From: Aculops lycopersici
Lineage: Eukaryota; Arthropoda; Arachnida; Trombidiformes; Eriophyidae
DNA: 64,000 bases
Assembly: GCA_015350385.1 (NCBI GenBank)
Contig: WNKI01000001.1
Coordinates: forward strand, 10,789,302 to 10,853,301
Direction: 5' to 3'
The notes under the pieces were generated by a model, which worked only from the letters and a program-made list of their open reading frames with translations, had not been told where the DNA came from and did not search any database. The translations under genes and the position numbers were made by a program. This document shows, one piece after another, positions 20,871 to 31,343 of this stretch (the first letter of the stretch is position 1; each line of letters starts with the position of its first letter).

Positions 20871-21323
20871 GTAAGTTGGTTAGTAGCATGTTATGACAGA
20901 CTTTTAGCATAGCAACTGAATGAAATGATCATTCAGTTGTCTCCACACAGAGTCAACCTGTCATATAGACTGTATTTGTGTAGACTTTATTTATTCTAGC
21001 TATTACCACCAAATTAACATTGATGATTTTATCTAATTTAGATCCTAACCAGTTATTTTTTCCCTCTCATTTCACAACCGGCTGATACATCCGCCGCCAA
21101 AACCACTTGTCAACTTGATGAACCATCCACACAAACCCAAAACGAACCAAACTTTGCACCACCATTTGCAACTATGCCACCAAACAATCAATCTTTCAAT
21201 TGAATATTATGACTAAATGAACGCCTCATGTGATCGTCGTTGCCGTCGCCGCCAACGTCCCTGTCTGGAAATTGATTCATTTCGACGGTATGGTCGCGAC
21301 CGTCGATCCAAAAACAAATCTAG
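20871..21323 (+). other. Intron of the ABCA-like gene
   Basis: A 453-bp phase-0 intron, GTAAGT to AATCTAG. The acceptor at 21323 joins RHRSE to SRVVKVRTTYWLAM, which restores the ABCA pattern before the TM helix. The intron holds one copy of a short dispersed repeat (21070-21115). Confidence 0.75.
21070..21115 (+). repeat. Short dispersed repeat, copy 1
   Basis: Shares about 39 of 46 positions with 24227-24272, with the common core CGCCGCCAAAAC followed by ACTTGTC. This copy is inside the ABCA-like intron. Confidence 0.65.
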
Positions 21324-22505
21324 TCTAGGGTGGTGAAAGTCCGCACAACCTATTGGCTGGCCATGGCTCTATTTGATTTAGGCTTATCGAGTTTGCTCGT
21401 AATTGGGTATGCAATTTTATACATGACCATAGAACAATTGACGACAGCATCCCTGTTTGTCTGTCTAATATTTGTCCTGCTATTATACAAGATTGCCTCA
21501 CTGCCCATAGCCTATTTAGTGTCCCTAGCGGCTAACTCAAAAATCCATGGTTTCTTATTCATCTTTTTAATCTATTACACAATCGCCTGGGTTTTTACAA
21601 TTCACTTAAAGACCTTCATCGAATGGACAATGTTTAGTTTTGGTTATCTCTATACGATTGCAACATGGACCATCCTATTGGTGCCTCTCGCTTCGATGAT
21701 CGAGGCTCTCACCGTCATAAATCAAATCAATCGAATAGATCAACTTTGTCCGAAGATACCCGCTTACACAGCCACCAGCAACTTGGTTAATCTAGAGCCC
21801 ACAGTGCCATTGAGCTTTCAAGATAGTTTAATTGCGAAAGTGCGCGAGTGTCTAGCCAGCGGCAAGAGGGGTATTTCCGTTGATGTGATCAATCAAAGTA
21901 GCTTGGGCATTTTGTGGGACATCTATCTAATGTTGCTATTTGGGGCAATTGTTTGGTTATTCTTGTTATTTAGTGAGAGGGTCTTCGGAATCATAGCTAG
22001 ACGCTTTGATACATCTAAATCGACCGAAGACCCGTTGAAAGCAGTCATCCGATCTTCGGAACCGACGCATAGTTTGTTCAAGTGGGACAGGGAAAAGGAT
22101 AGGCTCGTTAGCGAGTATATCAGATCACTAAACGAGACAAAGTTTGTGAAATCAATGTCATCAAATTGTGTCTATCTTAGGATATGGCTAAAGCCAATGT
22201 GCGATCAAACCTCACTGGATAAGCGATTAGCTCTTATATTAGAGCCACTACTTAGTATTGGTCTACCTAGAAACGAAATCTCGGTTGAGTTGAAGACAAC
22301 ATTGCAAATCTTCATCAGATTAGGCACCGAGTCGAGCAAGTGTAAAGTAGACAGGATCAAGCTGATTGAAGTTTACACCAAGTTCCTCCTTGATCACCAG
22401 GAAAAGTTTACCAAGTTTGCAATCATCGATTGGAGGCGTGAGATGCTATACAAAATTCTTCTACATGGACATTATAATACTAAATCCACAACAATCTCAT
22501 TCTGA
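21324..22505 (+). CDS. ABCA-like protein exon 2: rest of TMD2, no second ATPase domain
   Basis: Encodes residues 1267-1659. It carries the remaining TMD2 helices (YWLAMALFDLGLSSLLVIGY, LFVCLIFVLLLYKIASLPIAY, FLFIFLIYYTIAWVF, TIATWTILLVPLASMI and a last one at LMLLFGAIVWLFLLF). After them, only about 160 soluble residues remain before TGA 22503-22505. A normal ABCA has a roughly 250-residue NBD2 plus regulatory domain here. No Walker A, signature or Walker B is found in this tail; it might be an unrecognisable NBD2 remnant. With NBD1 also dead, ATP-driven transport is unlikely. A scaffold, receptor or lipid-sensing role is possible but speculative. Confidence 0.82.
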   Translation, partial: SRVVKVRTTYWLAMALFDLGLSSLLVIGYAILYMTIEQLTTASLFVCLIFVLLLYKIASLPIAYLVSLAANSKIHGFLFIFLIYYTIAWVFTIHLKTFIEWTMFSFGYLYTIATWTILLVPLASMIEALTVINQINRIDQLCPKIPAYTATSNLVNLEPTVPLSFQDSLIAKVRECLASGKRGISVDVINQSSLGILWDIYLMLLFGAIVWLFLLFSERVFGIIARRFDTSKSTEDPLKAVIRSSEPTHSLFKWDREKDRLVSEYIRSLNETKFVKSMSSNCVYLRIWLKPMCDQTSLDKRLALILEPLLSIGLPRNEISVELKTTLQIFIRLGTESSKCKVDRIKLIEVYTKFLLDHQEKFTKFAIIDWRREMLYKILLHGHYNTKSTTISF

Positions 22506-22770
22506 ATGACGAATATATTTCTGATAAACAGACTAATGGAACTAATGTCATAGATGTATATTGTAACTAGCTGCTCTAACATGTATTCCTTAGAGCATAA
22601 ACAAACCTCGTTGATGTTTTATTTTCATCTTGTCTTCATAAAGACGACCTGTCTTTCTGAGGGGCGACGACGATATCATATCGATTTCTTCTCTCCTTTA
22701 AGAGGTTTCTTAGTGTAATATAACAATAGAGAAGTAGTTTTGATTGATGAACTAATTTAATTGTTGTAAA
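22506..22770. other. Short intergenic gap, ABCA-like gene to COX6B
   Basis: Contains the 3' ends of both convergent genes. No clear AATAAA for the ABCA-like gene is seen. Confidence 0.5.
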
Positions 22771-22776
22771 TTTATT
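22771..22776 (-). terminator. Poly(A) signal of COX6B
   Basis: AATAAA on the minus strand, 23 bp after the COX6B stop. Confidence 0.7.
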
Positions 22777-22798
22777 GACTGACTAAACCAGAGAAAGT

Positions 22799-23104
22799 TC
22801 ATAGGATGTCCCGCACCGGGAAGGTGCCATTCTCGCGTTGCTCGTCCCATTTCTCAACCCATTCGGGTGGGCAAAGTTGATGGTAGGCATTCTTGTACCA
22901 ATGACAATATTCCTCATCCCCATTTTTCTTCTTCAAGCATCTGTAATAGTCTATATAGTTTTGCTGACAGTTTCTGGTCTGATTTTGATTGGGAAATCTA
23001 GGGTCGTAGGGTACAAAATTAGCCACCACCTTCTTGTAGGTCTCCCTCCATTTTTCGTCGCCTTGTGGCTTGTTTCCTTGGTTCTCGCTGGCCATTACAG
23101 ACAT
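22799..23104 (-). CDS. COX6B: Cytochrome c oxidase subunit 6B
   Basis: A 101-residue intronless protein with an ATG at 23102-23104; a second Met at residue 4 is also possible. It carries the CX9C...CX10C pair that defines COX6B: C-QQNYIDYYR-C and C-HWYKNAYHQL-C. These form disulphides after import through the MIA40 pathway. Family landmarks FVPYDPRFPNQNQTRNC and CPPEWVEKWDEQRENGTFP match animal COX6B closely. The product sits on the intermembrane-space face of complex IV and bridges the dimer. The N-terminus is about 15 residues longer than in mammals (86). It is head-to-head with RPS10 across about 554 bp. Confidence 0.96.
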   Translation of the reverse strand: MSVMASENQGNKPQGDEKWRETYKKVVANFVPYDPRFPNQNQTRNCQQNYIDYYRCLKKKNGDEEYCHWYKNAYHQLCPPEWVEKWDEQRENGTFPVRDIL

Positions 23105-23658
23105 TTGGTTGTTTAACCAATTGTTTTTTTTGTAATAATTTTAATGATTATTCCTCCTTGAAATGAGGTAACAATGAAAACAATCTTCAGGAGAATTGAG
23201 GAGACCGTGTTTATGTTTGCCCTTCATCTAGATTTACAGAGCCGTGGTTGAAATTTTGCTGCGGCCAAGCTTATCTTGTGTATCACACGAGCTGAAGGGC
23301 GAAATATGTACACAAGATTTGTGCTAGATTTAGGTGCGCGTTGAATATTTACGCAGAGGAATTTCAAATTTCGCGCGCCTCAAAACATGAGCGCACACTT
23401 CCTTCACAAATGTGAGCTCAGCCTGCATCTGGCCATGCAACCAGCGCCGCGAGCACATGCATCCAACTTTTTGTATATCACAACAGGAGAGCCGGCTGTC
23501 CATTTGGTAAAAAGAGTGGCTATTTACTCTATCAATTAGAAATCTTCAAATTATTATGTCAAACTTTCGATATTAACTTTGACCATAACTACTATTGAGC
23601 CTACAAAGCCCGTTATTTAACTCTAGGACACAAGAAACAAAATTAACATCCAATAATC
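23105..23658. other. Divergent promoter region, COX6B and RPS10
   Basis: Contains no gene. It must carry both promoters. A GCGCGC patch lies near 23372 and pyrimidine-rich CACACTTCCTTC near 23395, which could be a ribosomal-protein-type TCT initiator for RPS10. This is inference only. Confidence 0.45.
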
Positions 23659-24144
23659 ATGTTGATGCCCAAGGAGAACCGTAAGGCTATCTACGAATAC
23701 CTCCTGGAGAAGGGAGTTATTGTTGCAAAGAAAGATTTCACTTGTCAACATCCACATGTCAAGGAGATACCAAATTTACATGTGATTAAGGCTCTCCAAT
23801 CAATGAAATCTCGCGGTTATGTAAAGGAACAATTCGCATGGAGACACTATTATTGGTATCTGACCAATGATGGAATCCAATACCTACGCGACTACCTACA
23901 CTTATCATCAAATGTCTTGCCAGAAACCTTGAGAAAGGTTGATCCAGTTAAGAGGAGCGGCGGAGGTGGCCGATCTTACGGTGGCGAGGGCGAGAGAGGT
24001 GGCTATGGTGATAGGCCAAGAGATGGCGGCTTCGATGGCCCAAGACCGGCCTACAGAGCAGCTGAGGGTGGCGGTGGCTTCGGCCGCGGCTACGGCAGAC
24101 CAACTGGTTTCGGTCGTGGATTTGGAGGGGCACCACCAAGTTGA
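23659..24144 (+). CDS. RPS10: 40S ribosomal protein S10 (eS10)
   Basis: A 161-residue intronless protein starting [20 protein letters not shown], which matches animal eS10 from the first residue. The winged-helix domain runs through residue 95 ([42 protein letters not shown], HLPxEIVP-like [11 protein letters not shown]). The tail from residue 98 is Gly/Arg/Tyr-rich ([29 protein letters not shown]), as expected for eS10 and a likely target for arginine methylation. eS10 sits at the head of the 40S subunit near the mRNA entry region. The complete absence of introns is notable, but a retrocopy is unlikely: the gene has its own divergent neighbour and an intact frame. Confidence 0.97.
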   Translation: MLMPKENRKAIYEYLLEKGVIVAKKDFTCQHPHVKEIPNLHVIKALQSMKSRGYVKEQFAWRHYYWYLTNDGIQYLRDYLHLSSNVLPETLRKVDPVKRSGGGGRSYGGEGERGGYGDRPRDGGFDGPRPAYRAAEGGGGFGRGYGRPTGFGRGFGGAPPS

Positions 24145-24163
24145 TTGTGTAAAGATATATAAT

Positions 24164-24169
24164 AATAAA
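24164..24169 (+). terminator. Poly(A) signal of RPS10
   Basis: AATAAA 20 bp after the TGA stop. Confidence 0.75.
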
Positions 24170-24226
24170 ACGCCTTATTTGCGTTAGTTCTTCTTTCGTC
24201 CTCTTTATCTACGTGTATTTCCCATC

Positions 24227-24272
24227 TCACAACGGGCCGATGCATTCGCCGCCAAAACTACTTGTCCGCTTG
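24227..24272 (+). repeat. Short dispersed repeat, copy 2
   Basis: Matches 21070-21115 in the ABCA-like intron at about 39 of 46 positions. It lies just downstream of RPS10. Its ACTTGTC end resembles the CCACTTGTTG motif scattered to the right. Confidence 0.65.
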
Positions 24273-27200
24273 GCTATTTACCTGTACTCGCCTCGGAGAT
24301 TGCGGTTCATAAGTAGCAGCAGCTTTTTTCATTTTTTACCCAACTCTATGGCTACAGATTGACTAGTGAATTGCCTCCTGCTCGCCGGGAGACAACTCTT
24401 GTTGCCTATGACAACGACACTCGGTAGCCCATTAGACGAGCCTCCTCACATGAATGATTATGAGACTTTTCGCCATTACATTGCGTCGTCTCATCATGGT
24501 GGTGGTTGCCGAGAGATAGTTCAAAAAATCTACCCATTATTCGAGCGGATCTTTGTTCAAAGCACCGGAAACTAATTCCAAATAATTAACCTCCAACTGG
24601 TCATGTCCACACCAACACGGCCGAGCTGATCCTGCGACCACCAACCACTATGATTATGTTAGTGGCGACGATGATGACGACAAAAGCTCGCATCAGCTAC
24701 CAGACTAAATCTACTACAAGAGAGTTGTCTGTTGTCATGATCATGGGTTAGCTTCAAATTCAATAAGAGCGCGCCACTAATTTAGTCGTAATATCATATA
24801 GTGCGGCGACGGGATGGAGGAGTGCACCAGAGGATGGGAGTAGAGCTTGTAGTGGTTTTAACAACGTGAGTCTCATATCCAGCCATTAAAAGTATCATTT
24901 CTAGTTCCATTCTTTTTAATGGCCGCCGCCGCCGACGACGACGACTGCGATGAGTAAAACTATGGTTTGGACAGTGGCGTCGAGCAGGATGAGCAAGTGG
25001 TTGAGTGGTCGAGTGCACGTAACAATCTTCGTGTTCCGCTCGCTCCAAGTTCCGGTGACCATCAAAAGTAGCGGCAGGAGGAGGGATAGAAGCGAGCTAA
25101 AAGCATACGGGCGCAAAAAATTTTTGACGGCTGGTTAGCGCTCGAGGGCGTGGCTCGACCATTAATAGGATCAATCAATCTTGGTGTGCTGTCACTGGGA
25201 TGGACTTGCTGTAGACATGTGGACTGGAAGAGACTTGATTGGCCCACCTGTTTGTGTGCAATATGCCATCGCTAGTTGCAGGTCGCTCAGCAAGTAAAAA
25301 GAAAGATGAGTGAATGAATGAAGTCCTTTTATTGTGCCGTATTCTAAACAACAACAACAACCACAACAACTTTACCTGACCTCAACCTGACAACTACAAC
25401 GACGACGATGGCCGCTTGTTCATGTGCCGGCAATGTAATTTAATTGATTAGTTTGAGAGCCGCGACTCTCAACTAATCCAATGAGCATTTTGTTGCACGG
25501 CAACAGATTGTAGGTAATTCTTTTTCCTTTTGGGGGCGACAATTTGCATAGTTGAACTGACGCGCCCCGTTAATTGGCCACACACGCGCCATTCAGGGGA
25601 AAAGAGCCACTCATTGGGTTGCATCATGATCGATGCGACCTCGAGGATAGTGAGATCAAGCTTTATTATGTAATTCATAACTTCGAGTCCCACTAGACAA
25701 CCACCTGCAAGCTGGAGCGGATGGAGTTAGTGAGTCACAGGTGAGGGTTTCGTGGTGTAAAAGCTAACTGCAACCTGCAGAATAAGATTTATCAACTCTT
25801 CTCCATCTTTTGGTGCATGTGAGTGGTTGCCAGTCTTGCGTTGAGTGCATTCAAGATACAATTAGAGAGAAAGAATGTTGCTTATTTATCCAATATAGAA
25901 TGGTGCAGTGGGCTAATTTTACATGCCTGATCCTCTTAGGTTGGCAACTAAATAGAACCAACTAAATTTTGCCATCAACTTGATTACATCACGTTCGCTG
26001 CGTTAGTTTGGCAGCAGCCCGCTAGCTTTATGGTAATCCACACGCAACAATGACAGACAAACCCACCGACTAGAGCGAGAATTGATAATTGGCCGCATTA
26101 GATTTAATTAAAATTTGCACTTGCTGACGCCGGTGGCTAGCACGTGACGGTTTAGTACCACCACCAAATGTCGTTATGCAGGTTAGATTAGGAGTTGAGC
26201 TCAAATTGGTTCGAATTTAATCTTGAAAGTTAAAATTTGGTTCACGTAGCAATGACTCGGTGAGTCTCATTGCTAATTGAGGGATTTTGGTGGTCTCAAA
26301 TGTTCACAAGAGAAGGAGCCTATTGCTTCACTTATCTCGACATTCGAACAGGAAGCGACGGACTGAATTAATTTCTCATCTTGCGACTGTGGACAAGCGA
26401 GTCGGTGGTCCAATAGAATGAATGACCGTCCACTCTCTCGCATGATGCCAGGTATTTTTGGAGGTCACCTTTCGCCTGTTATCCATGTTATTTCTATTCT
26501 CATTATTATTATCGCTCATGTTGTGGCGGCTATTCTGGTTTTCAACTTAAATGTTGGCTTTAAATTTACCGTGTTAAAAGTGGACAATTTTTTCTAACAA
26601 AACTCAATGTATCGGCAATCGCCAAGAAGAGACCTCAATGGACTTGCACGCAATCGAAATATCAATTCATTCTAACAAGTGTTTGGTGTTTGCGGCAACG
26701 AAAACGACGACAATTGTCACACAATCGTCGTTGTCATTGCTTTTGTTAGCGTTCTTGTGGGTGTCTCGGTCGACGGTGGTCCCTCGTCGACTCTGGCAGA
26801 TTGGTGGTCGGAACTCCAATTGAGGATGAAAAAAGTGGCCACACAGGTAACTGGAGCCTCGGTTATCTGCGGTAATTGCGCCAACGCAAACCGCCGGCGA
26901 CGGGCTATCAATTGGCGCTCGACTAGCGCGCCAATTGTTCCTCATCGACCATCCTCAACGGACCCGAACTTGAACGACAATCGAGACAACCACTCCGGAG
27001 TGTTTGGTAACTTGTTGCTTATTTTCTGTCCCATCGTAGCGATACGTTGGCTCGATGCTAACAAGTGTCTACTCCAAATCACTATCCACTATTGCTCATC
27101 ATACGGCTCATTAAACCCGACGTATTCGGCCGCGACGTAAATGGCCATCAGTGCACAATTGAATCCGATCCACCTGATCCAATCCGTCAGAAATCCTTGA

Positions 27201-27480
27201 ATGAACCTCAATCGCTACTGATCTCCTGTAAACCGATTCAATTTATCCACTTGCCTCTCGCTTCAACTTTATGAGATTCAACCACAGGGAGCTACAGGTG
27301 AGGGTACAGAAAAAAGAGCGCACGCAGATGAACCATGCAGCCAACAAGTGGCCGCTATAGTTATTTGCCGTTCACTTGTCCGCCGCCAGCGGCAACAAGT
27401 TGTTGGTATCGGTGGTGCTGATGGTGGCACTGTTTTTTGAACTGTTCTCTCGAACTAAAACATAATTGCGCCAATTGTTT
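24273..27480. other. Gene-poor upstream flank of the homeobox gene
   Basis: No exon is recognised. All open frames are short, and antisense pairs of them share the same DNA. The tract includes the first of many CAACAAGTGG motifs (27342-27351). It may carry enhancers of the homeobox gene. Confidence 0.5.
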
Positions 27481-27490
27481 GCCGGTTATC

Positions 27491-27705
27491 GCGCATGCGT
27501 CTCGTCTCGTCTCGATGAGGCGACGCGCGTTTCCCTGGCGAATGAGGAAAGGAGCAAAGTTGCGGCACCATTACGCTCCGTTTGGCGTATAGTTGCTACG
27601 AGCGCATGCGCCTCGCTTGTTGCCCAATTCGCTCGATAAATTGCATTATGATCGCGTTGCTCACTTGGGCTTGCGAAGATTACCTGGCAGGTAAACGCAT
27701 GCGCA
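27491..27705. promoter_or_regulatory. Cluster of three NRF-1-like palindromes
   Basis: GCGCATGCG at 27491-27499, the perfect palindrome GCGCATGCGC at 27602-27611 and CGCATGCGCA at 27696-27705. The consensus of NRF-1 (insect Ewg) is YGCGCAYGCGCR. They lie 370-580 bp before the homeobox start codon, where a promoter is expected. The sites are seen; use by NRF-1 is inferred. Confidence 0.55.
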
Positions 27706-28072
27706 GCATACGTTTATGAACCATTATTCTTTAGGGAGGCACGCTGAGCCTTAGGAAGCGGAGCAAATGAGCTAGTCGGCGAGCAGCGCGTAGTTAGGAA
27801 ATCAAATCAAATGGAATCTAATTTTATTGAGTTTCTTTTCGAAAAACAAACGAACCTCTGAACGAGTCACTTGATTTCCAAGTCTGAATCGGATTAGTCG
27901 AGTTTTTTGCAAGCAACGTAACAACAAATCACTAAAACCTCATAGACTCCACCATTACCACCGCTACTGTTAATCGATTGAATTACATCATCACAATCAT
28001 CAATTGAAACCAGAAACAATAGATAGAGAAGCAAAATTTAGATTCAAAAACAGACCTCAAACACGAGACAAA

Positions 28073-28323
28073 ATGAACTCCGGCGCACCAGGTAGCATTA
28101 TCCCCTCGCCTCTATATCACCACCAAGCTAATCCGGCGGCCGGCGCCCATCATCATCACGGCAGCCACTTTGCCCAGTACAATAGCAGTACGGCACAGAT
28201 GGCCGGTCTCGACCACTATCCGCGCCGGAAGCAGCGAAGGTATCGAACGACGTTCACAAATGCTCAATTAGTCGAACTAGAGCAAGCGTTTGCAAGCTCC
28301 CATTATCCAGATGTCTTCACCAG
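28073..28323 (+). CDS. Paired-like homeobox gene, exon 1
   Basis: Encodes residues 1-83 and part of 84 of a 711-residue transcription factor. The frame opens at 28004 with TTG; the first ATG is 28073 ([11 protein letters not shown]). A short His/Asn/Ser-rich leader is followed by the homeodomain, which starts at residue 54 ([20 protein letters not shown], then SSHYPDVFT). The exon ends ACC-AG/GTAAGT, splitting an arginine codon at homeodomain position 31. The RTTFT and HYPDVF signatures place it in the PRD class, paired-like group, near Aristaless/Arx, Pph13 and Prop. I cannot fix the orthologue. Confidence 0.9.
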
Positions 28324-30900
28324 GTAAGTCTCTTTCTCCTTTTATTCATTTGCTTTTCAAAGCTCGAATGATGATTATAAGAGTGTACGAAAAATGTGTC
28401 CTCGTTTGCTGTCTGTCAGTGCAAGTCTATATGAGTCAGTTGAAGTAATGTAAATTTCGCTTTGGTCACCGACTAGCGCGCGCGGTGATTTGCCTTTTTC
28501 TTCTCTCTCTCTCCCTTTATTCAGATTTATCTCTCGCGCAAAAGATCATTAGTGACCATTGACCACAATGACAAATGAATCCAGTTTTTTCGATATCTCT
28601 CTTGCTTTCTTTTCTTTTCTTTTCGTGAAGGTGAATGAGACTCAAAAAAGGAAACTGCTTGCGGCTACGTGTTTCTGTAGAGGTCTAGAACTATTATTAT
28701 TTCATTACTCGCTCTCAACTACCAGTGGTGCTAGCACTGAAACCACAAGCCACAAGTGGCTGCAACGCGCCAACCAAGGTTGCGGTATCATGTGTTGTTC
28801 GACCAGACTTATAATAGAGTCGCGCATAATAAAGTTATAAGCTCAACACAAGGCAGTTATACGGCTCTATCAGGAGGAAAACAAACACTAAATCGAGTGT
28901 TTTTTTTGCAACTTCAAGATCATTTGCCGGCCCACTTACATTTGGAGCCAGGCTAGAGTTCATGGAACACCCGTCACGCCCACGGGTAGCGACACATTAG
29001 CTCTGCCATTGATGTCGCTGCCACCGCGCGGCAAGTGGAGGTACTCATTAGTTTGGCGGCGGTGGCGGTGGAGGAGGCATTCGAGAAACTAGTCCAATGG
29101 CTCAATTATCGACGAGGACAACGAGCCGCCAGTTGGCCAGCGAAGCGCAACGCGCGAGTTTAGAGGCAAATTGATACCTCGCCTGAGTTTGTGTGTGGGT
29201 CGCGCGAGCCGACAAACGAGTCTCGCTCCGTTCCTCGGATTGTCGGCGCTCAGGTAATCGAAATGATTTTCCAACTCACTAACCAAGAGTCAGTTTGAGT
29301 TGTTGAAAAGTCACAATAAAAAAGTCTGTGTGCAATACCAAAACCACACACAAAGTAGAATCTAGTTTGTGCTCCAAAACCCTAGAACCAAACACTAATG
29401 CTGACCACTCGGCACCTTGTTTGTTCAACTGATTGGCCGCCAACTAGGTGGACAGGTAAAAGTAAAGGCAAAGGTAACAATTACCACTGGCCTTTTGAGA
29501 GGAAAAGGTCGTCATTGAGGAGAAGGCACGGTTGTTGTTGGTCATAATGTCGCGCTGCTTTGCTTTTCCATCATGGAAGAGGACGGAGAAAAAACACAAC
29601 ACAAGACAACGCTGCTCACTTCATGTGTGTCTTCCGTCGCACCGTTAACTGCTGCTGCTGCTGCTGAGTTTGCCGACTGGCCGGCGGCCACTTTGATTTG
29701 TCCCTTCTATTATTATTTCAATATATAAGATGAACTCGCGTCCTGAATTGTCGGTCGAATGGTCAAACAACAAATAATATAAACATGAGCACACAAAAAC
29801 CGAGCTAACAATCGAGTTTTCCCGTTACTTTCAAGCGCGGCGTCTCCTTCCACTGACCTCAATGATTTTGCCCATCTTACATCAGCTGTTTTTTGTGTCT
29901 AGATGAAGAATGCGGAGCCAACAGGTAGGAGAAAAAACAATAGAGTTGTCTTTTGTGCACCATTTGCTCTAATAATAATAACAGTGATAATCATCATTTC
30001 TATTGACGCAAACTTCATCCAGTTTACTATTGTGACTTTTTCATCTTGAGTCCTAGTAAACAAGTTAATCAATCAAGCGCCAAACTGACGCTAGGCCTCC
30101 AGGGTGACGCTCAAAGTTGATTGCGCGTTTTAGTTGAGCATTCTTCAGTTGATTGTTGCAGCAAGCAAAAAGAGAAACTACAACAACAGCAACAACAGGT
30201 GATGGTTTGTCGAGAAGTATTTTATAGAAAGGGGAGCAAATAGAGAAAGATAATTGCCTTTCGTGATTTAGTCCGGCTTCAAAGATGACGACAAAGTTTC
30301 TTTTTTCCCTCGTACTTCCTTCCTTCTGGCTGCTGTTTTAGTTCCGTTTGGTTGCAAAGGCGAGAGAGAGAAGAACGGTCAATTGAGTTCAGCGCACCCA
30401 AAGGACAACAAGTGGCCAACAACAGGTGTAAGACAATTGTGGTCCATTAAGAGTCGCTTGGCAAATTCCAAAGTCACAAAGTCGGTGGCGGCGGCGGCGG
30501 CAACAAAGGCGACTGAGCGAACAAGTGGCTCCAGCTGAATTGGACGCAAACTCTTCAAATTGTCGAAGAGAAGCGCGGCCTTTGTTTGTGTTTGTTGCAA
30601 TGGTGTGGTGGCAAATTCGTCACTAATAGTGACGCAGTCGCTATTAGTGCCACCACCACTACCACCACAGCCTCAGCCGCCAAGCTAGCAGATGGTCTTT
30701 TGTCGATAATAGTGTTATAGGCTGCAGAAGATGGGAGTCAGACGGAGAGAGAGAGACTGGCAAGCAGAGTGAGTTGTGCACTCTGCTGAACAATCACGAC
30801 CGCGACAATTGTGGCTAATCTAGAATCGCGGTAGCAGCTGGCACCGCGCGAAACCCGCTGGGCATTGTTGCGCATCCAACTTTTTGCCCGCCCGTCGCCC

Positions 30901-30908
30901 TATATAAA
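30901..30908 (+). promoter_or_regulatory. TATA-like box in the homeobox intron
   Basis: TATATAAA after a GC-rich stretch and before a GA-rich tract. It could serve an internal promoter or an enhancer RNA. No coding exon follows closely, so this is weak. Confidence 0.2.
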
Positions 30909-31297
30909 CTTACCTGAGCGAGAGAAAGAGAGAGAGAGAGGTGGTCACGCGAGAGCTAATTGATGTTTGCTGGTTAGCAGCGGATGCTGCTAGCTTGCCG
31001 ATGGAAACCACATGTAGCGGCTATCAAATTGAGGACTCGATCAGGTTGCTGCAACGCCCGCCACCGATAACCACCACTTGACACTGAGAAAGGTGTGATT
31101 TATCCCTCTCGCTTGCTTCAAGTTTGGTTGCTCTCACGCAACTTAGAGGAGATGAACCGTTTTGCTTTTTAGCTTCCATGAGTTTTTTAGTTTAATAGTA
31201 ATAATGATGATAATAATAATCCAAAGCCACCGTTGTCGTCATGAGATTTACAATAATCCGATTGGCTAACATTTCTCCTGAATCGGTGTTGCTTTGG

Positions 31298-31343
31298 TTC
31301 TTCTTCTTCTTCTTCTTCTTCTTCTTCTTCTTCTTCTTCTTCT
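31298..31343. repeat. (TTC)n microsatellite
   Basis: About fifteen uninterrupted TTC units in the homeobox intron. Confidence 0.95.

Noticed and set aside
17061..20912. The ABCA-like gene as a recent pseudogene
   Set aside because: The frame is open over 1,266 codons with a clean consensus donor, which random decay would not preserve; the catalytic losses are substitutions rather than breaks.
24273..28004. tRNA or 5S genes in the gene-poor flank
   Set aside because: I looked for the GGTTCRANTCC box with a 5-bp stem and found only partial matches that cannot pair, e.g. near 25680 and 26208.
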